DNA from: Bacillota bacterium
GTDB lineage: Bacteria; Bacillota; Clostridia; Oscillospirales; Ruminococcaceae
Assembly: GCA_023460535.1 (NCBI GenBank)
Contig: JAEWPV010000018.1
Coordinates: 7,608-71,607 of the forward strand
Length of the DNA stretch: 64,000 bases
Direction: 5' to 3'
The notes under the pieces were generated by a model that saw nothing but the letters and a program-made list of their open reading frames with translations, searched no databases and was not told where the DNA came from. A program made the translations under genes and the position numbers. Of the stretch, positions 33,483-41,863 are shown one piece after another. How positions within the stretch are numbered: position 1 is the stretch's first letter; each line of letters starts with the position of its first letter.

Positions 33483-35324
33483 TTGACGGTGGAGAATCAA
33501 AGGCTTCCGTTTTTGCGGGATAAAACCAAAACACTTACCGCCTCGCCGGGCTGTTACTTAATGAAGAACAAGCAGGGTGAGATTATCTATGTGGGCAAGG
33601 CGAAGAATCTTAAAAAGCGCGTCACCAGCTATTTTCGCCAGGGAGCGGATCATCTGCCCAAGGTTGAAAAGATGGTGTCGCAGGTTTATGATTACGATTA
33701 CATCGTGACCGATAGCGAGTTCGAGGCACTGGTGCTTGAGTGCAGTCTGATTAAGCAGAACAATCCCAAGTATAATATTCTGCTTAAGGACGATAAGGGC
33801 TACCATTATATCCGCATCTCCGGCGAAAAATGGGGTCGAATCTCTGCGGCAAAGCAGATAGTTGACGACGGGGCGACCTACATTGGTCCCTACGTCAGCT
33901 CGTTTGCCGTTACACAGGCGGTGGAGGAGGCGAACACCGCATTTCGTCTGCCCACCTGTGCGCGCCGTTTCCCAAACGACTTCAAAAAGGGCAGACCCTG
34001 CCTGAACCTGCACATTAAACGGTGCATGGGTGTATGTAGGGGCAACATCAGCGAGAAGGAGTACACCCAAACGCTGCAGCAAGCCATCTCGTTTTTACGC
34101 AACGACAGCGCGGGAACCATACAGGCACTCACCGAACAGATGGAGCGAGCTGCCGACAACCTGCAGTTTGAGCTTGCCGCCCGTCTGCGCGACCGCATCG
34201 ATGGCATCCGCAAGATTGGCGAGCACCAAAAGGTCATGTATACCGGCACGCCGGATCAGGATGTAATTGCCCTTGCCCAAGGGTCAGATCAAGCGTTTGC
34301 CGTGGTGATCAAGTTTCGCGGACACCGTTTGGTCGATAAACAGGGCTTTTCACTGGGCGAGGTGGAGAGTTTAACCGCCGCACGCGGCGAGTTTTTGGTT
34401 CGTTACTACGCCTCGCGCAGTGACATTCCCCGTCAAATCTCGCTGGACGGCGAGGTGGACGATATGTGCTTAATCGAGCGGTTTTTATCCGAACAGGCGG
34501 GAAGAAAATGTGTCATTCACCTGCCGCAGCGGGGGGAACAGGTGCGGCTGGTGGAGATGGCAAGAACGAATGCCGCAGAGCATATCGCACAGCAAAGCGG
34601 CAAAACGGGAAGGGACGTTGCGGCACTGGACGAGCTTGCGCGTCTGCTGGGCTTTTCCAAAGCGCCCGAGTACATCGAGGCATACGACATCTCCAACCTC
34701 GGCTCCTCGTCGATGGTGGCGGGTATGGTGGTGTTTGAGCACGCAAAGCCTCTGCGAGCCGCATATAAACGGTTTTCCATCAAGACACTCACCGAGCAAA
34801 ACGATTACGGCGCGATGAGTGAGGTCATCAGCCGGCGGCTTGCGCGGTACGAGCAGGAGAAGGAGAGCGGCAAAGGCTTTGGGCGTCTGCCGGACCTGAT
34901 TCTCCTCGACGGCGGCAAAGGGCATGTGTCGGTGATAAGCCCGATTATAAGGGCAAGCGGGCTGAATATTCCCGTCTTCGGCATGGTAAAGGATGACCGC
35001 CACCGCACAAGGGCAATCGCGGCGGACGGCGGCGAAATCTCCGTATCGGCACACAAAAACGCGTTTATGCTGCTCACACGCATACAGGACGAGGTACACC
35101 GCTATGCCATTGAGTATCAACGGCTAAAGCATAAAAAAACCGGCTTTTCGTCTGCCCTGCATGAGATTGAGGGCATCGGACCCAAACGCGCGGTGGCGCT
35201 GCTTAAAGGAATGAAAACACTTCGTGCCATTAAGGAAGCGGATGTAGAAACACTCGCTGCGGTGCCGGGAATGACCCGACCCTCGGCGCAAAAGGTATAT
35301 GACCATTTTCACGCGCAAGAATAA
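33483..35324 (+). CDS. uvrC: excinuclease ABC subunit C (UvrC)
   Basis: A 613-aa nuclease subunit that makes both cuts in nucleotide excision repair. It has the GIY-YIG domain (GCYLMKNKQGEIIYVGKAKN), a Cys cluster (CARRFP, PCLNLHIKRCMGVC), a UVR domain (~200-235), the RNase H-like domain (EAYDISNLGSSSMVAGMVVF, LILLDGGKGHVS, DDRHRT) and paired C-terminal HhH motifs (EGIGPKRAVALLKGMKTL). TTG 33483 or GTG 33489 starts it. No uvrA or uvrB is near. Confidence 0.95.
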   Translation: MTVENQRLPFLRDKTKTLTASPGCYLMKNKQGEIIYVGKAKNLKKRVTSYFRQGADHLPKVEKMVSQVYDYDYIVTDSEFEALVLECSLIKQNNPKYNILLKDDKGYHYIRISGEKWGRISAAKQIVDDGATYIGPYVSSFAVTQAVEEANTAFRLPTCARRFPNDFKKGRPCLNLHIKRCMGVCRGNISEKEYTQTLQQAISFLRNDSAGTIQALTEQMERAADNLQFELAARLRDRIDGIRKIGEHQKVMYTGTPDQDVIALAQGSDQAFAVVIKFRGHRLVDKQGFSLGEVESLTAARGEFLVRYYASRSDIPRQISLDGEVDDMCLIERFLSEQAGRKCVIHLPQRGEQVRLVEMARTNAAEHIAQQSGKTGRDVAALDELARLLGFSKAPEYIEAYDISNLGSSSMVAGMVVFEHAKPLRAAYKRFSIKTLTEQNDYGAMSEVISRRLARYEQEKESGKGFGRLPDLILLDGGKGHVSVISPIIRASGLNIPVFGMVKDDRHRTRAIAADGGEISVSAHKNAFMLLTRIQDEVHRYAIEYQRLKHKKTGFSSALHEIEGIGPKRAVALLKGMKTLRAIKEADVETLAAVPGMTRPSAQKVYDHFHAQE

Positions 35325-35496
35325 TACAGGAATCCATAGGCGTTTTCCCACCCAACTGCGAAAGCGTGCTTGACATCGTTTTAAACATGACCCATAATAG
35401 AAAAGAAATTATGCTGGATGAGCCCGTGTGTGGCTGCATACAGAAAACGCGGGGTGGCTGTATATTCATACCCCGGAAAGGCGCGGACAAGCTGTT

Positions 35497-36045
35497 ATGC
35501 GAGTAATTACAGGCAAGGCAAGGGGTGCCAAGCTGATTTCCCCCGAGGGGCAGGAAACCCGCCCCACCACCGACAGGGTAAAAGAGGCTATGTTCAGCAT
35601 CATTCAGTTTGAGCTGGAGGGCGCGCGCGTGCTCGACTTATACGCGGGCTCCGGTCAGCTTGGTATAGAGGCGCTCAGCCGCGGTGCGCAAAGCTGCGTC
35701 TTTATCGATTCATCAAGGGCAAACGTAGAGCTGATTAAAACAAACCTATCAAAGACCGGTTTGTCGCAGCAGGCGCGTGTGGCGGCGATGGATGCCACTT
35801 CGTTTTTAAAAAACACCCACGATGTGTTTGATATTATTCTTTTAGACCCGCCCTATTCGATGGAGGGCATTGCCGACGTGCTCGACCTGTGCGCTTTTCA
35901 CATCAGTGACGTGGGGGTGCTGCTCTGCGAGACGGGCAAACGCGTCGATCTGCCCGATTCGGCAGGCAAGCTCACCATAAAAAAAGAATATCGCTACGGC
36001 ATTACCCGCCTGCAGGTGTATCGCGTGCCGGTTGCGGAAGAGTAA
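35497..36045 (+). CDS. rsmD: 16S rRNA (guanine966-N2)-methyltransferase RsmD
   Basis: A 182-aa SAM methyltransferase with MRVITGKARGAKLISPEGQE, TRPTTDRVKEAMFSI, SAM site VLDLYAGSGQLGIEALSRGA and catalytic DPPY (ILLDPPYSMEGI). The pair rsmD-coaD is conserved in many bacteria. Start ATG 35497 gives the canonical N-terminus. The ribosome site is weak. Confidence 0.95.
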   Translation: MRVITGKARGAKLISPEGQETRPTTDRVKEAMFSIIQFELEGARVLDLYAGSGQLGIEALSRGAQSCVFIDSSRANVELIKTNLSKTGLSQQARVAAMDATSFLKNTHDVFDIILLDPPYSMEGIADVLDLCAFHISDVGVLLCETGKRVDLPDSAGKLTIKKEYRYGITRLQVYRVPVAEE

Positions 36046-36105
36046 AGACAAGATTATAGACAGTTTTTTGCCGCGGCTGCGGCATCAAACGGGAAAGGTG
36101 TGATG

Positions 36106-36597
36106 ATGACGATGAAGCTCGCCATCTGTCCCGGTAGTTTTGACCCTGTTACCAAAGGACACCTAGACATTATTACCCGCGCTTCGGGGTTGTTTGATGA
36201 GGTTATCGTACTGGTGGTTCACAACTCCGCCAAAAACCCAATCTTCACCCCCCGCGAGCGCATGGACATGATACACAAAGTAACCGGTCATCTAGCCAAT
36301 GTTCGGGTGGACACATTCGAAGGACTGCTTGCCGATTACGCAAAACAGCAGGGCGCTTGCGCCATTGTAAAAGGGTTGCGTGCGGTATCCGACTTTGAGT
36401 ACGAGTTCCAGATGGCTCTGGTAAACAAAAAGCTGTACCCAGAGGCAGAAACGGTGTTTGTGCCAACGAGTATGGAGAACATGTACTTAAGCTCCAGCAT
36501 TGTAAAGCAGGTAGCAAGCTTTGGCGGCAACATCTCGGATTTTGTGCCTGCGACGATACTTGATGAAATACACGACCGGCTTTACGCAAACGAATGA
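36106..36597 (+). CDS. coaD: phosphopantetheine adenylyltransferase
   Basis: A 163-aa nucleotidyltransferase for the fourth step of coenzyme A synthesis. It has ICPGSFDPVTKGHLDIITRA with the T/HxGH-type motif, IVKGLRAVSDFEYEFQMALV, and YLSSSIVKQVASFGGNISDF with the second ATP motif. Starts at GTG 36100, ATG 36103, 36106 and 36112 are possible; GGAAAGG ends 7 nt before 36106. Confidence 0.96.
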   Translation: MTMKLAICPGSFDPVTKGHLDIITRASGLFDEVIVLVVHNSAKNPIFTPRERMDMIHKVTGHLANVRVDTFEGLLADYAKQQGACAIVKGLRAVSDFEYEFQMALVNKKLYPEAETVFVPTSMENMYLSSSIVKQVASFGGNISDFVPATILDEIHDRLYANE

Positions 36598-36648
36598 TTG
36601 CACTGTCACCATTTCTTTCATATCGCTGATTAGGGAGGCTGCTACCAT

Positions 36649-37119
36649 ATGACGATGAACATTGACGAGGCGCTGGACTTGATGGATGAACTGATTGATA
36701 CCTCGTGGGCAATGCCCCTTTCGGGCGGGCGTTGTGTCATAGACGTTGTTCGCCTGCGTGAGTTGATGGACGATGTACGCCTATCGCTGCCCAACGAGAT
36801 TAAACAGGCCAAGGCAATCGTATCCGACCGCGCGGAGATTATCAGCGAGGCAAAGCGCGAGGCAGAAGCCATTGTTGCCCGCGCAGAGGAAAGGGCGCGC
36901 GCCATGGTGGCAGCGAATGAAATCACCCGTCAGGCGCAGGAGCGGGCGCAGGAGATATTATCAAGCTCGCAGCAAAAATCCCGCGAAATACGCCAGTTGA
37001 CCACCGAGTATGTGGATGAGATCGTACGTTCGGCAGAAGAAAGCTTGACTGTAAGCCTCAACAAAGTGAAAACCGTACGCCAACAGATGAGGTCGGGTTC
37101 AAAGAACAGCAATATCTAG
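36649..37119 (+). CDS. coiled-coil protein of the coaD neighbourhood, function unknown
   Basis: A 156-aa soluble protein. A short N-terminal helix (IDEALDLMDELIDTSWAMPL), a GGRCVID stretch, then a long Ala/Glu/Arg-rich coiled coil (AIVSDRAEIISEAKREAEAI and onward to about residue 150). Similar proteins, often called ATPase- or DivIVA-like, follow coaD in many Clostridia. No ATPase motif is visible here. Probably a structural or division-related protein; that is inferred from the shape only. Confidence 0.75.
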   Translation: MTMNIDEALDLMDELIDTSWAMPLSGGRCVIDVVRLRELMDDVRLSLPNEIKQAKAIVSDRAEIISEAKREAEAIVARAEERARAMVAANEITRQAQERAQEILSSSQQKSREIRQLTTEYVDEIVRSAEESLTVSLNKVKTVRQQMRSGSKNSNI

Positions 37120-37142
37120 TATACATAATACTTATCAACCGC

Positions 37143-37194
37143 AACCGCCTGTACCCCGTAGCGCAGAGAATGCACGGGGCATGGGCGGTTTTTT
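37143..37194 (+). terminator. terminator before the dcw cluster
   Basis: AACCGCC with GGCGGTT at the base and CCCCGT with ACGGGG above (a short internal loop between), followed by TTTTTT. It separates the coaD group from mraZ. Confidence 0.85.
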
Positions 37195-37374
37195 ATGTTA
37201 ACTCAGAGCAAAAGAACATATGTACGCATTATTTGCCCGTTTTTCGGCATTACTACCACATTTTCCGATTGTTTTATTCGACAAGGCGGTTATCGATAAT
37301 ATGTAATAAATGGTACTGTTTTTGTGTAAAGTGATAATCATTGCCCGCACAATTAGGATATTGTGCAAAGACAC

Positions 37375-37403
37375 TTGCAATTTACATAATTCATCGTTAT
37401 AAT
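37375..37403 (+). promoter_or_regulatory. promoter of the mraZ-dcw operon
   Basis: TTGCAA (37375-37380), a 17-bp spacer and TATAAT (37398-37403). Transcription should begin near 37410, inside the MraZ box array. Confidence 0.75.
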
Positions 37404-37412
37404 AAAAGAAAA

Positions 37413-37447
37413 GTGGTTCAAAGTGGTTTAGTGTGGTTAAAAGTGGT
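37413..37447 (+). promoter_or_regulatory. MraZ operator: four GTGGT boxes with 10-bp period
   Basis: GTGGT occurs at 37413, 37423, 37433 and 37443, each separated by exactly 5 nt, so all boxes lie on one face of the helix. MraZ of other bacteria is known to bind direct TGGGN/GTGGG-like repeats with 5-nt spacers before its own operon. The array sits just downstream of the -10, so binding should block transcription. The gene for MraZ starts 68 nt further on. Confidence 0.85.
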
Positions 37448-37515
37448 GCATATATCGTCATTCAATCTCAGAATGGCTAGTGGCATAAAGTCTCATAATA
37501 AAGGTGGTGGTAACA

Positions 37516-37935
37516 ATGCTGATGGGCGAGTTTTCGCACACCCTTGACCCCAAGGGACGTGTGGTTTTTCCGTCCAGACTTAGGGCTGACCTAGGCGAGC
37601 ATTTTATCATCGCAAAAGGCACAGGCGACTGCCTGTTTGCCTACCCCGAAGACCAGTGGAAGGTGTTGCAGGAAAAGATTAACGCGTTGCCGTTTTCTAA
37701 GGCAAGCGCGTTGCAAAGGTTCTTCTTCTCCGGAGCCTGCGAGGCGGAGGTTGATAAAAACGGGCGTGTGTTAATACCGCCTTCCCTTCGACAATTTGCA
37801 GGGCTTGAAAAGGACATTATGATCATCGGCGCCTCGGTCAGAGCAGAAATCTGGGATAAGGCAAAGTGGGACGAGCAGAATGCCGCATTGACTGCAGACA
37901 GTATTCAGAACATGATGGACGAGCTGGGCTTTTAA
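37516..37935 (+). CDS. mraZ: transcriptional regulator MraZ
   Basis: A 139-aa protein made of two AbrB-like SpoVT halves: GEFSHTLDPKGRVVFPSRLR (N-terminal) and CEAEVDKNGRVLIPPSLRQF (C-terminal), both with the DxxGRVxxP motif. It forms a ring and represses the dcw operon. The ATG at 37516 has AAGGTGG about 9 nt upstream. It is first in a run of genes to ftsZ. Confidence 0.96.
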   Translation: MLMGEFSHTLDPKGRVVFPSRLRADLGEHFIIAKGTGDCLFAYPEDQWKVLQEKINALPFSKASALQRFFFSGACEAEVDKNGRVLIPPSLRQFAGLEKDIMIIGASVRAEIWDKAKWDEQNAALTADSIQNMMDELGF

Positions 37936-37976
37936 TTCGTATACTGCATTCTCGGATAAAGGGAGGCGCCTTCGTT

Positions 37977-38900
37977 TTGGATTTTACACACATCTCGGTA
38001 CTACTAAACGAATGTATACAAGCGCTTGCCATTCAACCCGACGGCATATATGTGGACGGCACAGCGGGTGGCGCGGGACACAGCGCGCAGATTGCCCAGC
38101 GGCTGACAACCGGACGCCTGATTGCAATCGATAAAGACCCCGATGCAGTTAAAACCGCTACCCGGCGGCTTGCGCCTTATCCGTGCGCGCAGGTGGTGCG
38201 CGCGGATTTTTCCGAGACAAAAGAGGTGCTAGCTGCACATTCAATTAACCAAATCGACGGGATGCTACTGGACTTGGGCGTGTCATCCTATCAGCTCGAT
38301 ACAGCCGACCGCGGCTTTTCCTACCGACAGGATGGCCCGTTGGATATGCGCATGAGCGCGCAAGGGCAAAGCGCGCGGGAGCTTGTGAATACCGCATCCG
38401 CACAGGAAATCGCTAAGATTTTATGGGAGTACGGCGAAGAAAAGTTCTCCCGCAAAATCGCGCAGGCGATTGTGACGGCAAGGCAGCAAAACCCAATCAC
38501 CACAACCTTTGAACTGGTGGACGTAATAAAAAGTGCACTGCCGGCGGCGGCCATGCGCGATGCGCATCCCGCCCGCCGCACCTTTCAGGCACTTCGCATC
38601 GCGATTAACGGAGAACTGGAACTGCTAGACAGGGCGCTGAACGACGCCTTTGGGCTGTTAAAGCCGGGCGGCAGACTCTGTGTTATCACCTTTCACTCGC
38701 TGGAGGATCGCATCACGAAGCAAAATTTTGCGGCGCATTGCAGGGGTTGTACCTGCCCGCCCGAATTCCCCATCTGTGTGTGCGGAAAGGTACCTGCCGG
38801 CAGACTGGTGAATAAAAAGCCCATAGAGCCTTCGGCGGAGGAACTGGCTCAAAATTCCCGAAGCAGAAGCGCAAAGCTTAGGACGATAGAAAAGGTATGA
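37977..38900 (+). CDS. rsmH: 16S rRNA (cytosine1402-N4)-methyltransferase RsmH
   Basis: A 307-aa SAM enzyme (MraW). Motifs are THISVLLNE, VDGTAGGAGHSAQIAQRL, LLDLGVSSYQLDTADRGFSY, PLDMRM, HPARRTFQALRIAINGELE and ITFHSLEDRITKQNF. The start TTG 37977 gives MDFTHISVLLNE, matching relatives; GGGAGGCG lies about 10 nt upstream. It follows mraZ by 41 nt. Confidence 0.96.
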   Translation: MDFTHISVLLNECIQALAIQPDGIYVDGTAGGAGHSAQIAQRLTTGRLIAIDKDPDAVKTATRRLAPYPCAQVVRADFSETKEVLAAHSINQIDGMLLDLGVSSYQLDTADRGFSYRQDGPLDMRMSAQGQSARELVNTASAQEIAKILWEYGEEKFSRKIAQAIVTARQQNPITTTFELVDVIKSALPAAAMRDAHPARRTFQALRIAINGELELLDRALNDAFGLLKPGGRLCVITFHSLEDRITKQNFAAHCRGCTCPPEFPICVCGKVPAGRLVNKKPIEPSAEELAQNSRSRSAKLRTIEKV

Positions 38901-38927
38901 AGGCAAAAATAAATGGGGGTGCATACC

Positions 38928-39407
38928 GTGGCAGACAATCTCGCATATGATCTTTCGTTGTTTGAAAACAGAGAGCGTAAGGCAAAGCCGGCACCCAAAC
39001 AGCTACCCAAGGTATTGCCGCAATCGCGCCTGCGTATTGGTCTTATGGCATTTGGAAGAATATGCGCCGGCATTTTTGTTGGGCTGGTTCTGTGCGCGGG
39101 TATCTATAGCCGGGTTGCGCTGACCGAAGCAGTGGCGGACATTGGTGTGGCAAAAGCAAAGCTTGAGCAGCTTCAAAACGAAAACACCCGACTAAATGTA
39201 CAGCTCGACAGCAAGGTCTCGATTAAAAGTATCGAGCAGTATGCCGCAGGAACACTTGGACTGAGCCGGGCGGAAAAATACCAGATCAACTATATCACCC
39301 TTTCGGGCGACGACAAAATAGAAACGAATCAGCATAACAGTGACATCACAGTGAAAATTCCGGACCTAAACGAGCTGTTTTACCGTTTGGTGGAATACAT
39401 AAACTAA
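38928..39407 (+). CDS. ftsL: FtsL-like cell division protein
   Basis: A 159-aa bitopic protein: a basic cytoplasmic N-terminus, one membrane helix (FGRICAGIFVGLVLCAGIYS) and a leucine-zipper-like coiled coil (VAKAKLEQLQNENTRLNVQL). The position between rsmH and the PBP and the shape fit FtsL, which scaffolds DivIB/DivIC and the septal synthase. Sequence similarity of FtsL is low, so synteny carries the call. GTG 38928 follows GGGGGTG; ATG 38913 is the alternative. Confidence 0.85.
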   Translation: MADNLAYDLSLFENRERKAKPAPKQLPKVLPQSRLRIGLMAFGRICAGIFVGLVLCAGIYSRVALTEAVADIGVAKAKLEQLQNENTRLNVQLDSKVSIKSIEQYAAGTLGLSRAEKYQINYITLSGDDKIETNQHNSDITVKIPDLNELFYRLVEYIN

Positions 39408-39499
39408 AACGCAAATACAATTTAATGGTTTTACACAACCAAGTTCGCTGTGTTATTGGGTGTATAGCGCAACTCGGCGCAAACTAAGGGGGCGAAGCA

Positions 39500-41713
39500 A
39501 TGCCGGCGGGACCAAGTAACGCCATGATAAAAAAGATGCTGATTGTCGTCGTCGTATTGACGGCAATCTGCTTTTCGGTTTTAATCGGACGCCTTGTGTT
39601 TCTTCAGCTGGTGAAAAACGAGCCGTATCAAAAAAAGGCAATTAATCAGCAGTTGCGCGAAACAACCGTTAAGGCAAAGCGCGGCACCATCTACGACCGC
39701 AACCTGAATGTATTGGCATTGAGCGCAAGTGTGTGGGAGGTAAGCCTAAACCCCACCAACATAAAGGAAAGCCAACGTGAGATGATAGCAAAAAAGCTGT
39801 CGGAAATCCTTGAGGTGGATGAGCAGCGGGTCCTTGAGAAATCAAACAAGAAAAACTATTATGAACTGATTAAGCGTCGCGTAGAGCAAGCCGAAGCCGA
39901 CGCTATTCGTGCATTTATCAGCGAGAATAAGATTACCGGTATTGTACTCAACGAGGACTATAAACGATATTATCCCTACGGCGATTTTGCAGCCACTATT
40001 CTGGGCTTTACCGGAGACGATCACCAGGGCCTAAACGGACTGGAATCGTACTACGAACGTTACCTCAAGGGGGTAGACGGTAAGATCGTATCCATCAAAA
40101 ATGCGTTGGGCAAGGATATGCCCGTAGAGTATGAATCGCGAAACGACGCACAGGACGGGTACTCCCTTGTGCTGACCATCGATGAGGTCATTCAGCACAT
40201 TGTGGAAAAGAACCTTGAAACCGCGGTGGTGGAATACGGGATAAAAAACCGCGCAACCGCCATTATCATGGATGTGACCACCGGTGAGGTGCTCGCGATG
40301 GACACCGAGCCGGACTACGACCCAAACGACCCGTTCACACTCGAAAACCAAGAGCTGGCGGCACTTATTAACGAGATAGAGGACAATGACCAACGGGTTT
40401 CAGAGCTAAAATCAGCACGCGAGGCGCAGTGGCGTAACAAGGCAATCTCCGATACCTACGAGCCGGGCTCGGTCTACAAGATTATTACGGCGGCCTCAGC
40501 TCTCGAGGAAGGCGTTGTAAACGCAAACACCCCCTTTTATTGCAACGGTTCCCTTACTGTAAATGGTCGTTCCATCGGCTGTTGGAAGCACGCGGGTCAT
40601 GGCGCACAGAACTTTGTGGACGGCATTAAAAACTCCTGCAACCCCGTGTTTATGGCGGTTGGCCTGTTGCTGGGACCCGAACGCACCGCCCAGTATTATA
40701 AGGCGTTTGGATTTAGCGAACCCACCGGTATCGACCTTCCCGGCGAAACGGGCGGCATTTATCACTCCCTGGCGGTGCTGCAAAAAGAGCCGGACACCCT
40801 GGCGGTTGCATCCTTCGGTCAGAGCTTTAAGGTAACCCCCATTCAGATGATTACGGCAATCGCAGCCACCATCAACGGCGGCTACCTGTATGAGCCCCAT
40901 ATTGTGAAGCAAATTATTGATTCCGATAAGAACATCATAGAGAATATAGAGCCGGACGTAAAGCGGCAGGCTATTTCGAAAGAGGTTTCCGCAGAGCTTG
41001 CGCTGATGCTTGAAAAGGTGGTAAGCGAAGGCAGCGGACGCAGTGCCTACATAAAGGGTTACCGCATCGGCGGAAAGACCGGTACCTCCGAAAAGCTTGA
41101 TAAGCAGAGCACCACAGGCGTAAAAGAGCATGTGTTATCGTTTCTTGGCTTTGCTCCCGCCGACGACCCGAAGATCGCGGTTTTGGTTATTCTGGACGAA
41201 CCGGCGGATTCGGGCGCATACGGCTCCACCATCGCGGCACCCGTGGCGGGCGCGATTATTGCCGAGACCCTGACCTATCTCGGCATTGAACCGGCTTACA
41301 CTGCAGAAGAGCTGGAGAAGATGGACGTTTCCACCAAGAATGTAGTCGGTCTCAAGCCGCATGAAGCCACCTCGGAGCTGAATAAACTGGGGCTGCAGTC
41401 AGAGCTTGTAGGCAAGGGCGAAACAATCGTCAAGCAGTATCCGCTAGCCGGGCAGCCCATTCCCAGAGGGGGAAAGGTGATTTTGTACACTGCGACGCAG
41501 AGCCCCAACACCTCCACTATTCCCAATGTAATCGGGCTTTCCGCTCAGCAGGCAAATAAAACCTTAACCAACGCGGGCTTCAACATCCGCATTGTGGGCG
41601 GTGGCAGCAATCAGGTGGGTACCAAGGCAATCTCTCAATCGATGGTTGGTATAGAGGCGGAGCACGGTACCATCATTGATGTTGTGTTCGGCGTAGACGA
41701 TGCGGTAGAATAA
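39500..41713 (+). CDS. class B penicillin-binding protein (FtsI/SpoVD type) with PASTA domains
   Basis: A 737-aa transpeptidase with an N-terminal membrane helix (MLIVVVVLTAICFSVLIGRL), a dimerisation domain (RGTIYDRNLNVLA), and the catalytic domain with SVYK (Ser324), SCN (379-381) and KTGT (Lys526). Two C-terminal PASTA domains follow (about 600-735, VVGLKPHEATSELNKLGLQS and IPNVIGLSAQQANKTLTNAG). It cross-links septal or spore-cortex peptidoglycan. Whether it is the vegetative FtsI, the SpoVD enzyme or both cannot be told; it is the only PBP in this cluster. Confidence 0.93.
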   Translation: MPAGPSNAMIKKMLIVVVVLTAICFSVLIGRLVFLQLVKNEPYQKKAINQQLRETTVKAKRGTIYDRNLNVLALSASVWEVSLNPTNIKESQREMIAKKLSEILEVDEQRVLEKSNKKNYYELIKRRVEQAEADAIRAFISENKITGIVLNEDYKRYYPYGDFAATILGFTGDDHQGLNGLESYYERYLKGVDGKIVSIKNALGKDMPVEYESRNDAQDGYSLVLTIDEVIQHIVEKNLETAVVEYGIKNRATAIIMDVTTGEVLAMDTEPDYDPNDPFTLENQELAALINEIEDNDQRVSELKSAREAQWRNKAISDTYEPGSVYKIITAASALEEGVVNANTPFYCNGSLTVNGRSIGCWKHAGHGAQNFVDGIKNSCNPVFMAVGLLLGPERTAQYYKAFGFSEPTGIDLPGETGGIYHSLAVLQKEPDTLAVASFGQSFKVTPIQMITAIAATINGGYLYEPHIVKQIIDSDKNIIENIEPDVKRQAISKEVSAELALMLEKVVSEGSGRSAYIKGYRIGGKTGTSEKLDKQSTTGVKEHVLSFLGFAPADDPKIAVLVILDEPADSGAYGSTIAAPVAGAIIAETLTYLGIEPAYTAEELEKMDVSTKNVVGLKPHEATSELNKLGLQSELVGKGETIVKQYPLAGQPIPRGGKVILYTATQSPNTSTIPNVIGLSAQQANKTLTNAGFNIRIVGGGSNQVGTKAISQSMVGIEAEHGTIIDVVFGVDDAVE

Positions 41714-41863
41714 GGTGTGTACCATTCGTGTATAGCAGTTAATTCTTTGGCTTTCGTATGCTGAATGCAGATATGTAATTGCGAATAGAAAGCTTACCAT
41801 GGCGACTATACTATAAGCAGCACCCCATTCACCATACGCAACAACTAGCAGGGAGGCGGGCAA

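Noticed and set aside
37413..37447. Short direct repeats as a CRISPR-like array
   Set aside because: The unit is only 5 nt with 5-nt spacers and fits MraZ boxes; no CRISPR array or cas gene is in the window.
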